DNA of 64,000 bases. It comes from Micromonospora sediminimaris. GTDB lineage: Bacteria > Actinomycetota > Actinomycetes > Mycobacteriales > Micromonosporaceae. How positions within the stretch are numbered: the first letter of the stretch is position 1; every line of letters starts with the position of its first letter. Position numbers and translations under genes: made by a program. The stretch spans positions 1 to 64,000 of the forward strand of contig FOLJ01000014.1 of assembly GCA_900112325.1 (NCBI GenBank). Reading direction: 5' to 3'. Of this stretch, positions 1-9,023 are shown one piece after another. The notes below the pieces were generated by a model that searched no databases, was not told where the DNA came from, and saw only the letters and a program-made list of their open reading frames with translations.

Positions 1-30
1 TGAGTTTCCCCCGCTTTGATGGAGCGGTGG

Positions 31-957
31 TTACCTGCTGCCGGCTGGCGCAGGGGTGGCGATAGGTGGTTCGGCTGGCTCGGTTTGGCGGGTGTGCCAG
101 GCGGTCTCGTACTCGTTCGGGCTGAGGTAGTCCAGTTCCTTCTGGATGCGGCGGGTGTTGTACCAGCCATCGATGTAAGCGAAGATCGCATTCTCTGCCT
201 CGTCGCGGGTCCGCCAGGACGTGCGGTAGACGAGTTCGATCTTCAGCGTGGACCAGAAGTTCTCCATGAGCGCGTTGTCGTAGGAGTCACCGACGGAGCC
301 CATCGAGGGCAGAATCCCGTTGTCCTGCAAGCGTTCCGTGAAGCGGAACGACGTGTAGTTCGACCCGCGATCTGAGTGGTGGATCAACTGGCCGTCGCGG
401 ACATCCCGGGACCAGATGCCGTATTCGAGGGCGGCGAGGATCAGGTCGGTGTCGCAGCGGTCGGAGGTCTTCCACCCCACGATCCGGCGGGAGAACACAT
501 CCCGGACCGCGGCGAGCCAGAACACGCCTTCGCCGCAGGGGACGCGGGTGGCGTCGGCGACCCAGAGCCGGTTCGGCCCGTCGGCGGTGAACTGCCGGTT
601 GACCAGATCCGGCGCCGGCGTGTGCCGCGGATCCCGCCTCGTGGAACCGCCGCGCCAGCCGCGACGCAGGAACGCACCCTGCCAACCCTGCTGCGCCATC
701 AGCCGCTCGACCCGCTTACGGCCCACCCCGATGCCGTCGCGGCGTAGCTGCCGGTGGACCCGGTCCGCGCCGTAGGTGCGCCCGGAGGTCTGCCAGATCT
801 CATGGATGTTCGAGATCAGCCCCAGATCGACCACGTCCCGGTCGCAGGGCTGCTCGGCCTGTCTCACCCACGCGTAGTAGGTCGAGGCGCCGATGTTCAG
901 GACCCGTAGCAGGAGCGCGACCGCGAACTGGTCACGATGTTCACCGATGAACCTCAT
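31..957 (-). CDS. IS3-family transposase OrfB (DDE integrase core)
   Basis: Catalytic half of the IS3 transposase, 308 residues, which is normal for the family. An N-terminal HTH_21-like region with VGRKRVERLM precedes an rve (RNase H fold) integrase core. The DDE residues sit in VADATRV, HHSDRGSNY and ALMENFWSTLKIE. The ATG overlaps the orfA stop as ATGA. IS3 elements normally join OrfA and OrfB by programmed -1 frameshifting to make the active OrfAB fusion; that is family knowledge, and no slippery site was established here. Confidence 0.93.
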   Translation of the reverse strand: MRFIGEHRDQFAVALLLRVLNIGASTYYAWVRQAEQPCDRDVVDLGLISNIHEIWQTSGRTYGADRVHRQLRRDGIGVGRKRVERLMAQQGWQGAFLRRGWRGGSTRRDPRHTPAPDLVNRQFTADGPNRLWVADATRVPCGEGVFWLAAVRDVFSRRIVGWKTSDRCDTDLILAALEYGIWSRDVRDGQLIHHSDRGSNYTSFRFTERLQDNGILPSMGSVGDSYDNALMENFWSTLKIELVYRTSWRTRDEAENAIFAYIDGWYNTRRIQKELDYLSPNEYETAWHTRQTEPAEPPIATPAPAGSR

Positions 958-1265
958 GACCGTCGCCGGGTCGGGTCGAGCTCCGCCGCGAAATACGCAC
1001 TCGCGGCCTTCAAGATCTCGTTCGCCCGCCGCAACTCGGCGACCTCCCTGCGCAGCCGGCGGTTCTCCTCCGCCATCTCGCTGGTCGGCCGATCGTGACG
1101 CTCACCCGCGTCGGCCTCGGCCTGACGGATCCAATTCCGCAACGCCTCGTGATGCACGCCAAGCTGCTCGGCCAGGCGCCGGATCACCGGCTTCGGGTCC
1201 GACTCGCGGTACAAGCGCACAGCACGCTGACGTAGCTCATCGGGGTACTTCTTCGGTGCTGCCAC
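954..1265 (-). CDS. IS3-family transposase OrfA (helix-turn-helix)
   Basis: Small DNA-binding subunit (HTH_Tnp_1 type) of the IS3 element. The sequence runs APKKYPDELRQRAVRLY, then a helix-turn-helix around LAEQLGVHHEALRNWIRQ, then a leucine-zipper-like tail (ENRRLRREVAELRRANEILK) that normally mediates multimerisation with OrfB. I chose the GTG giving 103 residues because it matches the start of the second IS3 copy in this window; an upstream in-frame ATG would add 16 residues. It overlaps orfB by 4 bp. Confidence 0.9.
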   Translation of the reverse strand: MAAPKKYPDELRQRAVRLYRESDPKPVIRRLAEQLGVHHEALRNWIRQAEADAGERHDRPTSEMAEENRRLRREVAELRRANEILKAASAYFAAELDPTRRRS

Positions 1266-1407
1266 GGACAACTTCCTCCCCACGGCCATCAGACCATGAT
1301 CAAGAAGCTCCATGAAAGCGGGGGTGGCTCAGGTGGACATCGCCGTAGGACCAGCCGGGCTCTCGGGGCTGTCTGCGACAGCCGGCGCTCTGTAGGCATG
1401 GCTTCGG

Positions 1408-1986
1408 TCAGAGTGTGGCGAGCTTGGAGATCAGGCGTCCCATATGGGGGTCAAGGGTGTGAGGGTCAGCGTCACTGACCTCCTGGGGAGTCCACCATCG
1501 GATACCTCGGAATTCGCCGGGGTCGGGGGTGAATACCTGATCGCGGCTACTGGCTAGAACGAACCACAGGCTGACATCGGTGTGCCGTTGTTCCGACGTG
1601 CCGACGGTCTCCGTGACGGTGAGGAAGAGGGGACGTTCACCAAGTTGGGGGAGGAACAAGGCTGGGACACCGAGTTCCTCCGCCGTTTCGCGCCGCACGG
1701 TGTCTGCCGGGTGCTCGCCGGGTTCGACGTGACCGCCGGCGGGTAGCCACAGGCCGGCTTTGATGTGGTCTACCAGGAGGACACTTCCATCCAGGTCGTC
1801 GTGCAGGAGAAAGTAAGCGACCAGGTGCGGCGAGGGGGTCCGCGGCTTTACGCGGCGGAACACGTCGTCGGTCTCGCGGAGCCAGGCGAGGGACTCCTGA
1901 CGATGACGAGCCTCAAGGTCGTCGTATGGTTGCAGCTTGTCGATGAGCGCGTAGATCTCGTCGAGAAGCTTGGGCGCCGCATGCAT
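1408..1986 (-). CDS. Nudix hydrolase
   Basis: A 192-residue Nudix-fold protein, expected to hydrolyse a nucleoside diphosphate linked to another group; the substrate cannot be told from sequence. The Nudix box is at about residues 85-107 (GGHVEPGE, then RETAEELG), with the metal-binding glutamates E100, E103 and E104 in place. A 50-residue N-terminal extension (helical, with YDDLEARHRQ) precedes the fold, as in several actinobacterial Nudix proteins encoded alone. It stands by itself: the IS3 copy lies downstream and an intergenic GCGGCAGATC motif about 35 bp upstream of its ATG. No strong Shine-Dalgarno is visible. Confidence 0.9.
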   Translation of the reverse strand: MHAAPKLLDEIYALIDKLQPYDDLEARHRQESLAWLRETDDVFRRVKPRTPSPHLVAYFLLHDDLDGSVLLVDHIKAGLWLPAGGHVEPGEHPADTVRRETAEELGVPALFLPQLGERPLFLTVTETVGTSEQRHTDVSLWFVLASSRDQVFTPDPGEFRGIRWWTPQEVSDADPHTLDPHMGRLISKLATL

Positions 1987-2019
1987 CGGCTCAGTCTCTC
2001 AGTGCGCGAGGACCGTCCG

Positions 2020-2029
2020 GATCTGCCGC
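2020..2029 (-). repeat. Intergenic motif GCGGCAGATC, copy 1
   Basis: Exact GCGGCAGATC followed by CGGACGG on the minus strand, in the gap between the Nudix gene and the next gene. With the copy at 2707 it brackets a single gene. Confidence 0.7.
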
Positions 2030-2161
2030 GGTAGCGCTCGTGATCGAAGGTGGAATCGGCGCGTGCTGGCGGCCGATCGTAGCCGAATAGCGAACGTCGG
2101 GCGTCCCGGACGTCGGGGCATGATGTTGGGTGCGGATGGTGGCGAAGTCGGAGGCAGTGAC

Positions 2162-2680
2162 GTGAACGGAGTGCTCACCATCGATGAGCGTCGCGTCGTT
2201 GGTTGTGCGCACCAACTTGGGCTCATACTGAGCAGTCGATGGCCAGGTGTAGCCGCTCAGTTGCTCGCACAAGGGGCGGAGGGGGAAGGGGTCGCGGAGC
2301 TTGCCGGCCTGTCTCGGATGGCGTCGCCTTGGTTTGTGGACCAGTTGGTGCCCGAGTTGCTGGCTGAACTTTCGATCACTGAGTTGCCCGCAGACGAGGC
2401 CATTGAGTTGGTCGGGCGTTTGGTTGGGCAGGCGGTAGCTGCGCGAAAAGACGCTGACGAGTTCGCGGCGGTCCGGGAACTGGCGCGGCTGAGCCCATCC
2501 CTCGGCTACCCCCTCGGCGTGATCGGCGACGCCTACTACGCGTCGGAGTGGCTGGACTGCGAGTGCCATGCCGATTCGCCCGAACGTGACGCGGCGGCTG
2601 CTTTGGAAGCCAGCCTACGCACCAGCAACCCGTTGGACGTCGACTCCGGGTTGCTATTGGCTGTGACGGCCGTCGTGTGA
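2162..2680 (+). CDS. Hypothetical protein
   Basis: I do not recognise this 172-residue protein. It is acidic, apparently all-helical, without a signal peptide or membrane segment (segments such as PWFVDQLVPELLAELS and DEAIELVGRLVGQAVAARKD), and ends with a Cys pair in WLDCECHADS. I chose the GTG because GGAGG lies about 8 bp before it; an in-frame ATG pair at 2120 would add 14 residues without such a site. It sits alone between two minus-strand copies of the GCGGCAGATC motif, so it has the look of a one-gene cassette. Confidence 0.6.
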   Translation: MNGVLTIDERRVVGCAHQLGLILSSRWPGVAAQLLAQGAEGEGVAELAGLSRMASPWFVDQLVPELLAELSITELPADEAIELVGRLVGQAVAARKDADEFAAVRELARLSPSLGYPLGVIGDAYYASEWLDCECHADSPERDAAAALEASLRTSNPLDVDSGLLLAVTAVV

Positions 2681-2706
2681 CGTCAGCCGGACCACGGGTG
2701 CATCCG

Positions 2707-2716
2707 GATCTGCCGC
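2707..2716 (-). repeat. Intergenic motif GCGGCAGATC, copy 2
   Basis: Exact motif followed by CGGATG on the minus strand, starting 26 bp after the stop of the hypothetical gene and before the hydrolase gene. Confidence 0.7.
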
Positions 2717-2843
2717 ATCTGGGCGCTACGCCGAGTACCAGCAAGCGGGGTGGCCGGTGGCCGTACCCACCACCTGCAGCGTGTGGGTCTGCCCACGGCG
2801 GAACGTCTTGAACTCGTAGGCGACGGTAGGAAAGGCTCAGGGC

Positions 2844-3533
2844 ATGCCTGCGCTGATGGACATCGTGGTCGGGGATTTGCACTTCGCGCTGCGGGTATGG
2901 CAAGCCGTTGACGAGTACAAGACGCCCGCCGTGTTGCTCCATGCCACCGGAAAGACTGCACGCGACTGGGACGTGATCGCCTCGGACCTGTGTGCTGAGC
3001 GGACGGTATACGCCGTCGACCTGCGGGGCCACGGCGCCAGTGATTGGCCCGGCACCTACAGCCTGCAACTGTTCGCACAAGACGTCATCGGCATCCTGGA
3101 CCAACTGGACATCGGCACGGTGGACTTGGGCGGCCATTCCCTCGGCGGTCTGGTGGCTTGTCGAGTTGCCGCCGAACCGCAGGGACACGTCCGCAAACTC
3201 GTACTTGAGGACATCGGTTTCCCGCACCCTCGGCCGCCGGGACTTCCCGACCGTCCTGCGGGGGACCTGCCCTTCGACTGGCACATGGTGGAGCAGGTCC
3301 GGCCTGAGATCGACGATCCAGATCCAGGATGGGCCGACATCGTCGACCGGATCACGGCACCCACGCTGCTCATCGGTGGCGGAGCACCGAGCCCGGTCCC
3401 ACAGGAGCACGTCGCCGAACTCGCCGACCGGTTGGCCGACGCCCAGCTGACGACGATCGCTGCCGGCCATCTAGTTCACGAGACCGTTCCAGACGAGTAC
3501 CTCAGGACCCTGATCGCATTCCTTAGCGAGTGA
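2844..3533 (+). CDS. Alpha/beta-fold hydrolase
   Basis: A 229-residue alpha/beta hydrolase. The nucleophile elbow GHSLGG places the catalytic serine at residue 99; the strand-3 oxyanion segment is LLHATG, and DLRGHGASDWPG is the usual strand-4 loop. The catalytic histidine is probably in AAGHLVHETVP (H209). The protein is shorter than typical family members (about 260-300 residues) because the lid between strands 6 and 7 is reduced. Substrate unknown. Single gene with no operon partner, preceded by an intergenic GCGGCAGATC motif. The start codon ATG has GAAAGG nearby (GGTAGGAAAGG). Confidence 0.9.
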   Translation: MPALMDIVVGDLHFALRVWQAVDEYKTPAVLLHATGKTARDWDVIASDLCAERTVYAVDLRGHGASDWPGTYSLQLFAQDVIGILDQLDIGTVDLGGHSLGGLVACRVAAEPQGHVRKLVLEDIGFPHPRPPGLPDRPAGDLPFDWHMVEQVRPEIDDPDPGWADIVDRITAPTLLIGGGAPSPVPQEHVAELADRLADAQLTTIAAGHLVHETVPDEYLRTLIAFLSE

Positions 3534-3874
3534 TCGACCATCCGCTCATGCCGCCGTCCGCGCTCTGAACCGCCCCGGGTTCTGTGGAGACTTCAGCTGT
3601 TGGCTCCGAGCACCTCGCGCGGCTGGGGTTGAGTGAATCGCCCGGATCTTGTAGAGATCAGGGCGGCAGTTGGACCGGGTGCTCGGGCAGCGACAACGCC
3701 ACCCTTGGCGACGGAGCGGGCGACAACCGCAATATGGGTGCCTGCACCGCGTCGGCGAACCTCGGCAGCTACAACGACAGGGCCGAGGACATCCACGGCT
3801 GACGTGCTGACCTGAGCGGCACCGCCTCGACCCTCGGGTTGGTGGCGTCTTCGGCGCCACCAACCCAAACGCTG
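3534..3874. other. Gap without a convincing gene
   Basis: About 340 bp between convergent genes. A weak hairpin with GAACC/GGTTC arms lies shortly after the hydrolase stop, and a degenerate relative of the intergenic motif (CAAGATCCGGGCG on the minus strand) lies near 3650. Nothing else is supported. Confidence 0.5.
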
Positions 3875-4915
3875 TCAACGCGGCATTGCGGCGTACTCGG
3901 CGACCAGGTAGGACCGGTAACTGATAACCGCAGGAATAGTCACGTTCAGCTTTCCCGCCGTCGTGGTCAACATCTCCTCATACCCCAGCAGCGCGCCGGT
4001 GCCGGAATCGACGATCACGGTGTACTGGGCAGGCAGGCCGTGAGCGTCTGACACGATCGAGAACGCCTCCCCGGGACGCCCAGCCCGGTCCGTGACACTC
4101 CCGCTCACCGTGACGCCCGGAAGATCAGAGAGCAACCGGAGCACCGCAGCGCGCTGCGCCGGGTTCAGCAACCGCACACCGGCGAGCTCGGCGACGTCCT
4201 CCAGATACTGCACCGGCGCTTCGTGCGCCGAGGCACCCGCCGTCAGCCACTGCCGCAGTACCCCGGCGTCCGTCGGTACCGAACCCTGGAAGCGGCTGTA
4301 GAAGCCACCGGTGGCGAAGTCGCGCACCTCCTCTGAGGAGTCGATACGGCCACCTCCCCGCTGCCACCACTCCCGCCGGTCGGCGTCAGTCCGGAACGAC
4401 GGCGGCAGTTCCTTCTTGACCATCCGCCCGGCGTCGTCATCGGTTCGCCAGGACCGCCACTGCTGCGGCACCACAGCAGACGTCGTCCGGCCGCCGGAGA
4501 TCGACGAGTTCAGGAACCAGTTCGTCGACTCCAGGTACTCCACCGTCCCCGCCGGCTGCTGGGCTGCCGGCTGTGCCGCCGCCAGCGCGGCCAGGCGTCG
4601 CAACCGGGCGCTGGCCGGCTCCTCGCTCACGGGCGGCCCGTAGTTCAGGATCGCCGGCGTAGCCGCGAACGCTGGCTGCGGCTGCCGGAACATCTCCAGC
4701 GCCACCCCGCCAGCCGCCACCGCCACGACCGCCGCCCCGGCCGCCGCCAACACGAAACGGCGCCGCGGATGCCCTAGCCTGACGCTGCCCACAACGCGAT
4801 CAGAGGCAAGGATGCGGCCCAGATCCCGCACGCGGCTGTTCTCGTCGGCTGGACGCACGTGTCGTGCTGGATCCAGTCCGCCCAGCAGCTGGCGCACCTC
4901 ATTGACGGCCTTCAT
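3875..4915 (-). CDS. CU044_5270-family membrane protein, partner of ECF sigma factor
   Basis: About 346 residues. After a short cytoplasmic head (EVRQLLGGLDPARHV, then DLGRIL) there is one transmembrane segment (FVLAAAGAAVVAVAAGGVAL), followed by an extracytoplasmic domain typical of the actinobacterial CU044_5270 family. That family is regularly encoded straight after an ECF sigma factor and is presumed to modulate it; this is family knowledge plus inference. The start overlaps the end of the sigma-factor gene: ATG chosen, with an in-frame GTG 9 bp earlier as the alternative. The overlap implies translational coupling. No anti-sigma zinc motif (HxxxCxxC) is present. Confidence 0.82.
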   Translation of the reverse strand: MKAVNEVRQLLGGLDPARHVRPADENSRVRDLGRILASDRVVGSVRLGHPRRRFVLAAAGAAVVAVAAGGVALEMFRQPQPAFAATPAILNYGPPVSEEPASARLRRLAALAAAQPAAQQPAGTVEYLESTNWFLNSSISGGRTTSAVVPQQWRSWRTDDDAGRMVKKELPPSFRTDADRREWWQRGGGRIDSSEEVRDFATGGFYSRFQGSVPTDAGVLRQWLTAGASAHEAPVQYLEDVAELAGVRLLNPAQRAAVLRLLSDLPGVTVSGSVTDRAGRPGEAFSIVSDAHGLPAQYTVIVDSGTGALLGYEEMLTTTAGKLNVTIPAVISYRSYLVAEYAAMPR

Positions 4916-4916
4916 C

Positions 4917-5465
4917 TCATGCACCCCAATTCGACATCGACGGCGTCGCCCGCGTTGCCCGCTGCACCCCGTCACCCACCACGTCCAGTTGCATTCGAAG
5001 CCGGCGGCGAGCCCGCATCAGCCGCATCGCACACGTCGCTCGGGACTGGCCGAGAGCGACCGCAGCCTCAGCGACACTCAGCCGTTCCCAAGCCACCAGC
5101 CGCAAGATCTCTTGATCCGCGGCGGACAGCCGGCCGAACGCCACCGCGACGTCACGCTGGCTGACCACCTCGTCCGCATGATCCACGCTCACCGACCGGT
5201 CCGGCTCCGCCGCGGCCCTCAGCGCCAGTTCCTGCCACCGCCGCTGGCCCCTGGCCTCGTTCGACAGCACCAGACGAGCCACCCCGTACAGCCACGGCAA
5301 CGCCGACCCCGCCGGAACGTCACGCAGACGTCGCCACGCGACAAGAAAGACCTCGGCAACAACATCACCGACGTCCGACCCGCCGACCCGCCGAGCGACG
5401 TACCGCCACACGTCCCCGTAATGACGCTCGTACAACTCGGTGAACTGCTTCTCCGCGACGTCCAT
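4917..5465 (-). CDS. ECF-type RNA polymerase sigma factor
   Basis: A 182-residue sigma-70-family extracytoplasmic-function sigma factor. Region 2 covers FTELYERHYGDVWRYVARRVG through EVFLVAWRRLRDVP and LPWLYGVARLVLSN. Region 4 covers FGRLSAADQEILRLVAWERLS with the DNA-binding helix-turn-helix VAEAAVALGQSRATCAMRL. The reading frame is open far upstream, but the ATG chosen has a near-perfect AGGAGGT 5 bp before it, which fixes the start. It is first in a two-gene operon with the CU044_5270 protein, likely its regulator. Confidence 0.92.
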   Translation of the reverse strand: MDVAEKQFTELYERHYGDVWRYVARRVGGSDVGDVVAEVFLVAWRRLRDVPAGSALPWLYGVARLVLSNEARGQRRWQELALRAAAEPDRSVSVDHADEVVSQRDVAVAFGRLSAADQEILRLVAWERLSVAEAAVALGQSRATCAMRLMRARRRLRMQLDVVGDGVQRATRATPSMSNWGA

Positions 5466-6100
5466 GGCACCTCCTACCGTGTTTATGTCCGGCACCAGCC
5501 ACAACGTCACACCCAGCAACGAACAAATCACCCGATAGCGCCTGCCTGGGCGGCCAGCAGGAACAGCGCCGGTTGCCGACGTCGGCGCTCCGAGGTTTCG
5601 ATCGGCAATCTTCTGCCGCCTCCTGACGTCGACCGGTGGCTGGGAGTCCGGCGCCTTCCTGATGAACCAGGCTGGAGCTGCCGCATATCTCGACCTCGAT
5701 CGGGTAGAGCCGCTGGTGGTGCCGCGGCGATCGCCTCGGTCCTCGCACGTGGTCCTGCTGGCGAGGCCGCACGGTGCCGGGTACTGCGGTGGCGAATAGT
5801 CGGGGAGGGTAGCGGCCCCAGTGGTTCGTGGTCGAGGCCAGCGGGGCGGGCGACGCATTCCTCCCGGCGCTGGCCGTGGCATAGTTGCGGCGGTTGCCAC
5901 TGCCACGGACTGCACGTCGGTAGTCGGGCTGTCCGATTTCGCGGGGCACCTACCGCACGACGCGCGCCATGGCGGCATGTGCGGCCTGAGCGTGGCGACA
6001 TCCCCGCCTGCCCCTCTCGACGGGTCCGACGCGTCGGGTGTGAGGCCGCGCAGGCCGTGCCCGGTGGCTTGGTCTTGGCCCGCGTTGACCGCGTCGCGCT
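5466..6100. other. Region upstream of the sigma-factor operon, no supported gene
   Basis: About 630 bp. The frame of the sigma factor stays open across this stretch, but its translation is low-complexity Arg/Pro/Ala and resembles no protein I know. The promoter of the sigma operon should lie in the AT-richer part just before 5465. Confidence 0.45.
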
Positions 6101-6505
6101 CTACGGGCAACCAGGCCAACAACGCCGACGCCGACGCCGAGGCGAAGGAGCGATCGCAAGACGTGTCGGCATTGTCGTAGTGCAGCGGCAGCGGCCACAG
6201 GTCGTTGCTGACACGCTCCCACCACAGACGGTGGACGGCATCGGCCGAATCGGCTCCAGCAACGAGTCGGCATCCAGGATCGACTGCGCGAGCGGGCACG
6301 CGCTAATGACCACATCGGCGGCGACCGGTATTCGTCCGCCAAGCGCCTGGCACCGCCGCTCGGCGTCCGGCATGTCAGAACCGACAACAACCCTCACCCG
6401 ATCGGGCGGACGCTCGCGATAGGCATCACCGTCAAGCGCCGCCAGCCGCGCAACAAGTCCCTCCACCTCACCAGCCGGATCCCCGTACCACGCGACGGAC
6501 TTCAC
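6101..6505 (-). pseudogene. Frameshifted hypothetical gene
   Basis: The N-terminal part, from KSVAWYGDPAGEVEGLVARL to SACPLAQSILDADSLLEP, reads like a real protein. After about 6250 its frame becomes Arg-rich nonsense, while the next frame continues with plausible protein (ADAVHRLWWERVSNDLW, LPLHYDNADTSC). I infer a gene of unknown function broken by a single frameshift. It could also be a sequencing error. Family not recognised. Confidence 0.4.
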
Positions 6506-6942
6506 GCCGCCAGTCTCCGCGCGCTCAATGAATCGGTGGAATCCCCCGGACGGGCCGAAACAGTCGTCTCAGTACCTGGCGCACACGACGCCAACGCTTT
6601 CCATCGTGCGGCCGTTCAGGCAGGTGGCGTCGGTTTCCTCACGGTCTCATCCAGTGCCTGCCAGGCGAGTGGGTGATTCTCGCCGGTGAGCGCCGACAGG
6701 GCCTGGGCGATGTCGTAGATGTCGGCCCGCACGTACGTGATGGTCGTGCCCGCGTCCGACCGGCCGTGGTGTCCGGCGAACGCCCGGGCGACCGCGTATC
6801 CGAAGTTCCGTTCTACCCACGTCAGGGTGGTGTGACGGAGCCAGTGGGTGCTGATTTGTTGCACGCGCACCCACGGCAGGTGTCTACCGATGCGCTGCCA
6901 TAGGTGGTCGTACCGGCGGTGGGTGATGGGCTTACCTGATCG

Positions 6943-6945
6943 GTA
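6943..6945. repeat. Target-site duplication GTA, left copy
   Basis: GTA directly before the left end of IS3 copy 2; the same GTA follows its right end at 8275-8277. A 3-bp duplication is typical of the IS3 family. Confidence 0.8.
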
Positions 6946-6975
6946 TGAGGTTCCCCCGGTTTGCCGGAGGGTTGG

Positions 6976-7902
6976 TTACCTGGCGCCGGTGGGCTCAGGC
7001 TGAACGATAGCCGTCTGGTCCTGTCGGGCCTGGTGGGTGCGCCAGGCGGTTTCGTACTCGTCTGGGGATCGCCAGCCGAGGTCTTTCTGGATGCGGCGGG
7101 TGTTGTACCAGCCGTCGATGTAGGTGAAGATCGCGTTCTCTGCTTCGTCGCGCGTGCGCCAGGAGTTGCGGTAGACCAGTTCGATCTTGAACGTCGACCA
7201 GAAGTTCTCCATCAGGGCGTTGTCGAACGAGTCGCCGACTGAGCCCATCGAGGGCAGGATCCCGTTGTCGGCCAGGCGTTGCGCGAAGCGGAACGACGTG
7301 TAGTTCGAGCCCCTGTCCGAGTGGTGGATCAGTTGGCCGTCGCGGACGTCGCGGGACCAGATGCCGTACTCGAGAGCACCGAGGATCAGGTCGGTGTCGC
7401 AGCGGTCGGAGCACCGCCAGCCCACGATGCGGTTGGAGAACACGTCTCGCACCGCGGCGAGCCAGAACACGCCCTCGCCGCAGGGGATACGGGTGGCGTC
7501 GGCGACCCACAGCCGGTTCGGTGCCGCGGCGGTGAAGTGCCTGTTGACCAGGTCCGGTGCCGGTGTCGCCTTCGGGTTCGACCGGGTCGAGGGGATGCGC
7601 CACTTCTTGCGCAGGAACGCCCCTTGCAGGCCGGCGTCACGCATCAACCGCTCGACCCGCTTGCGGCCCACCTGGCGGCCTTGGCGCCGCAGCATGGCGT
7701 GCACTCGCGGACTGCCGTAGGTGCCGCCGGACACATCGTGGATCTCCGCGATCTTCACCGCCAGGTCCGCGTCCTCGCGCCGTCGCGGTGACGGGTTCGC
7801 TGCCTGGGCGAGCCACCCGTAGTAGGTCGACACGGCCACGTTGAGGACCCGGAGGACGGGCTCGACCCCGAAGCGGTCGCGTAGCTCGTCGACGAGCGTC
7901 AC
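6976..7902 (-). CDS. IS3-family transposase OrfB
   Basis: Catalytic subunit, 308 residues, same length as the copy-1 protein. HTH_21-like N-terminus (QVGRKRVERLMRDAG) followed by the rve core; DDE residues lie in VADATRI, HHSDRGSNY and ALMENFWSTFKIE. The start overlaps the end of orfA by 4 bp, as in copy 1. The frame is intact and should be functional. Confidence 0.93.
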   Translation of the reverse strand: MTLVDELRDRFGVEPVLRVLNVAVSTYYGWLAQAANPSPRRREDADLAVKIAEIHDVSGGTYGSPRVHAMLRRQGRQVGRKRVERLMRDAGLQGAFLRKKWRIPSTRSNPKATPAPDLVNRHFTAAAPNRLWVADATRIPCGEGVFWLAAVRDVFSNRIVGWRCSDRCDTDLILGALEYGIWSRDVRDGQLIHHSDRGSNYTSFRFAQRLADNGILPSMGSVGDSFDNALMENFWSTFKIELVYRNSWRTRDEAENAIFTYIDGWYNTRRIQKDLGWRSPDEYETAWRTHQARQDQTAIVQPEPTGAR

Positions 7903-8210
7903 GACCGTCGCCGGGTCGGGTCGAGTTCCGAGGCGAAAAAAGCCGACGCGGCCTTCAGGATCTCATTCGCCCGCTTCAACTCGGCGTTCTCCCGCCGCAG
8001 CCGACGCAACTCCTCCACCTCCGAGGTCGTCGGCCGGTCATCACGATGACCCCGGTCGGCCTCGTCCTGGCGGATCCAGTTCCGCAACGCTTCGTGATGC
8101 ACCCCAAGCTGCCGCGCCAGCTGGCGGATCACCGGCTTCGGGTCCGACTCCCGATACAACCGCACCGCACGTTCACGCAGCTCATCGGGATACTTCTTCG
8201 GTGCTGCCAC
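7899..8210 (-). CDS. IS3-family transposase OrfA
   Basis: 103-residue helix-turn-helix subunit, GTG start. Motifs: APKKYPDELRERAVRLY, the helix-turn-helix LARQLGVHHEALRNWIRQ, and the coiled tail EELRRLRRENAELKRANEIL. Overlap with orfB allows the usual OrfAB frameshift fusion. Confidence 0.9.
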   Translation of the reverse strand: MAAPKKYPDELRERAVRLYRESDPKPVIRQLARQLGVHHEALRNWIRQDEADRGHRDDRPTTSEVEELRRLRRENAELKRANEILKAASAFFASELDPTRRRS

Positions 8211-9023
8211 GGATGACTCCCTTCAGCTCCATCAGAGCATGATCGAAAGCCTCCGAGCTACCGGGGGAACCTCAGTATCTGAATAGTCGGTCGGCAGGGT
8301 TCACGCCGCCGCGCTCACCGGCGAGTTCGGACAGCCGGGCGGACAGCGTCGGTGAGATGGGCTGCCAGCGGAGCGTGTCTCCCTTCTCCCGTAGGGCCAC
8401 CACGCACTGGTCTGTGTCAAGGTCGGCTCGGGACAGGGCGAGCGCTCCACCGCGTCGGCAGGCCGTCTCTTAGTGGAACCGCAGGAGCAGGCCGTCGAGG
8501 TCAGGGTCGTTGCCGGTCGTGACGGCTACCTCGTTGATGGATCGGAGTTGGGCATCTGACAGGGCGTGACGGATGCTGGTCTGGCGTCGCGGCTTCGGGA
8601 CCCGTTTCGAGGGGTTGTCGTGGTCGGATATCAGGCCGTCGGCTACCGCGTGACGGTAGAGGCATCGCAGTGCTGAGATGAGGTGTTCTGCCGCTGACCG
8701 TCCGCCGCGTGAGTTGCGTCGAATCGTCCGCTGCTCCTTGACTGTTTCGGCGAGCTGTCGGATCTCCAGTGGGGTGGGTTCGGTGATCGGGCGGGTTCCC
8801 CACGCCTCCCGCACTTTATTCCAGTAGCTGGCATAGACTCGGAGGGTGCCGTGCGAGACGGCTTTCGACACACGCTCAATGTAGTCGTCGAAGGTCGGAA
8901 TCAGCTGAGGCGACGCCGCTGTTGCTATCAACCGGTCTGGAGAAATGCCCATTCGTGCGAGCAGCAGCCGGGCAGCATCCAAGGCTGCGATTTCTGAACC
9001 GTCCTTGTCCACGATCGCACCAC

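Larger units (their letters stand above)
1..1331 (-). mobile_element. IS3-family insertion sequence, copy 1
   Basis: A two-gene IS3-type element. Its ends are imperfect inverted repeats at 1-25 and 1307-1331: both begin TGAG, share the block CCCCCGCTTT and end ATGGAGC when read inward. The window opens on the first base of the element, so the outer flank and any target duplication cannot be checked. It carries orfA and orfB in the usual overlapping order and both frames look intact, so it may be active. A related but clearly diverged copy lies at 6946-8274. Confidence 0.88.
6946..8274 (-). mobile_element. IS3-family insertion sequence, copy 2
   Basis: A 1329-bp element with inverted ends that begin TGAGGTTCCCCCGGT on both sides, flanked by GTA duplications. 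It carries orfA and orfB. Its ends and proteins resemble copy 1 at the start of the window but are clearly diverged, so the two are related elements and not a recent duplication. It is inserted in the catalytic domain of the integrase gene. Confidence 0.93.

Noticed and set aside
3584..3815. Small plus-strand frames between the hydrolase and CU044_5270 genes
   Set aside because: No ribosome site, no family, composition not protein-like.
1..8274. Composite transposon formed by the two IS3 copies around the Nudix, hydrolase and sigma-factor genes
   Set aside because: The two IS copies are clearly diverged in sequence and ends, and copy 2 has its own GTA duplication, so they inserted independently.
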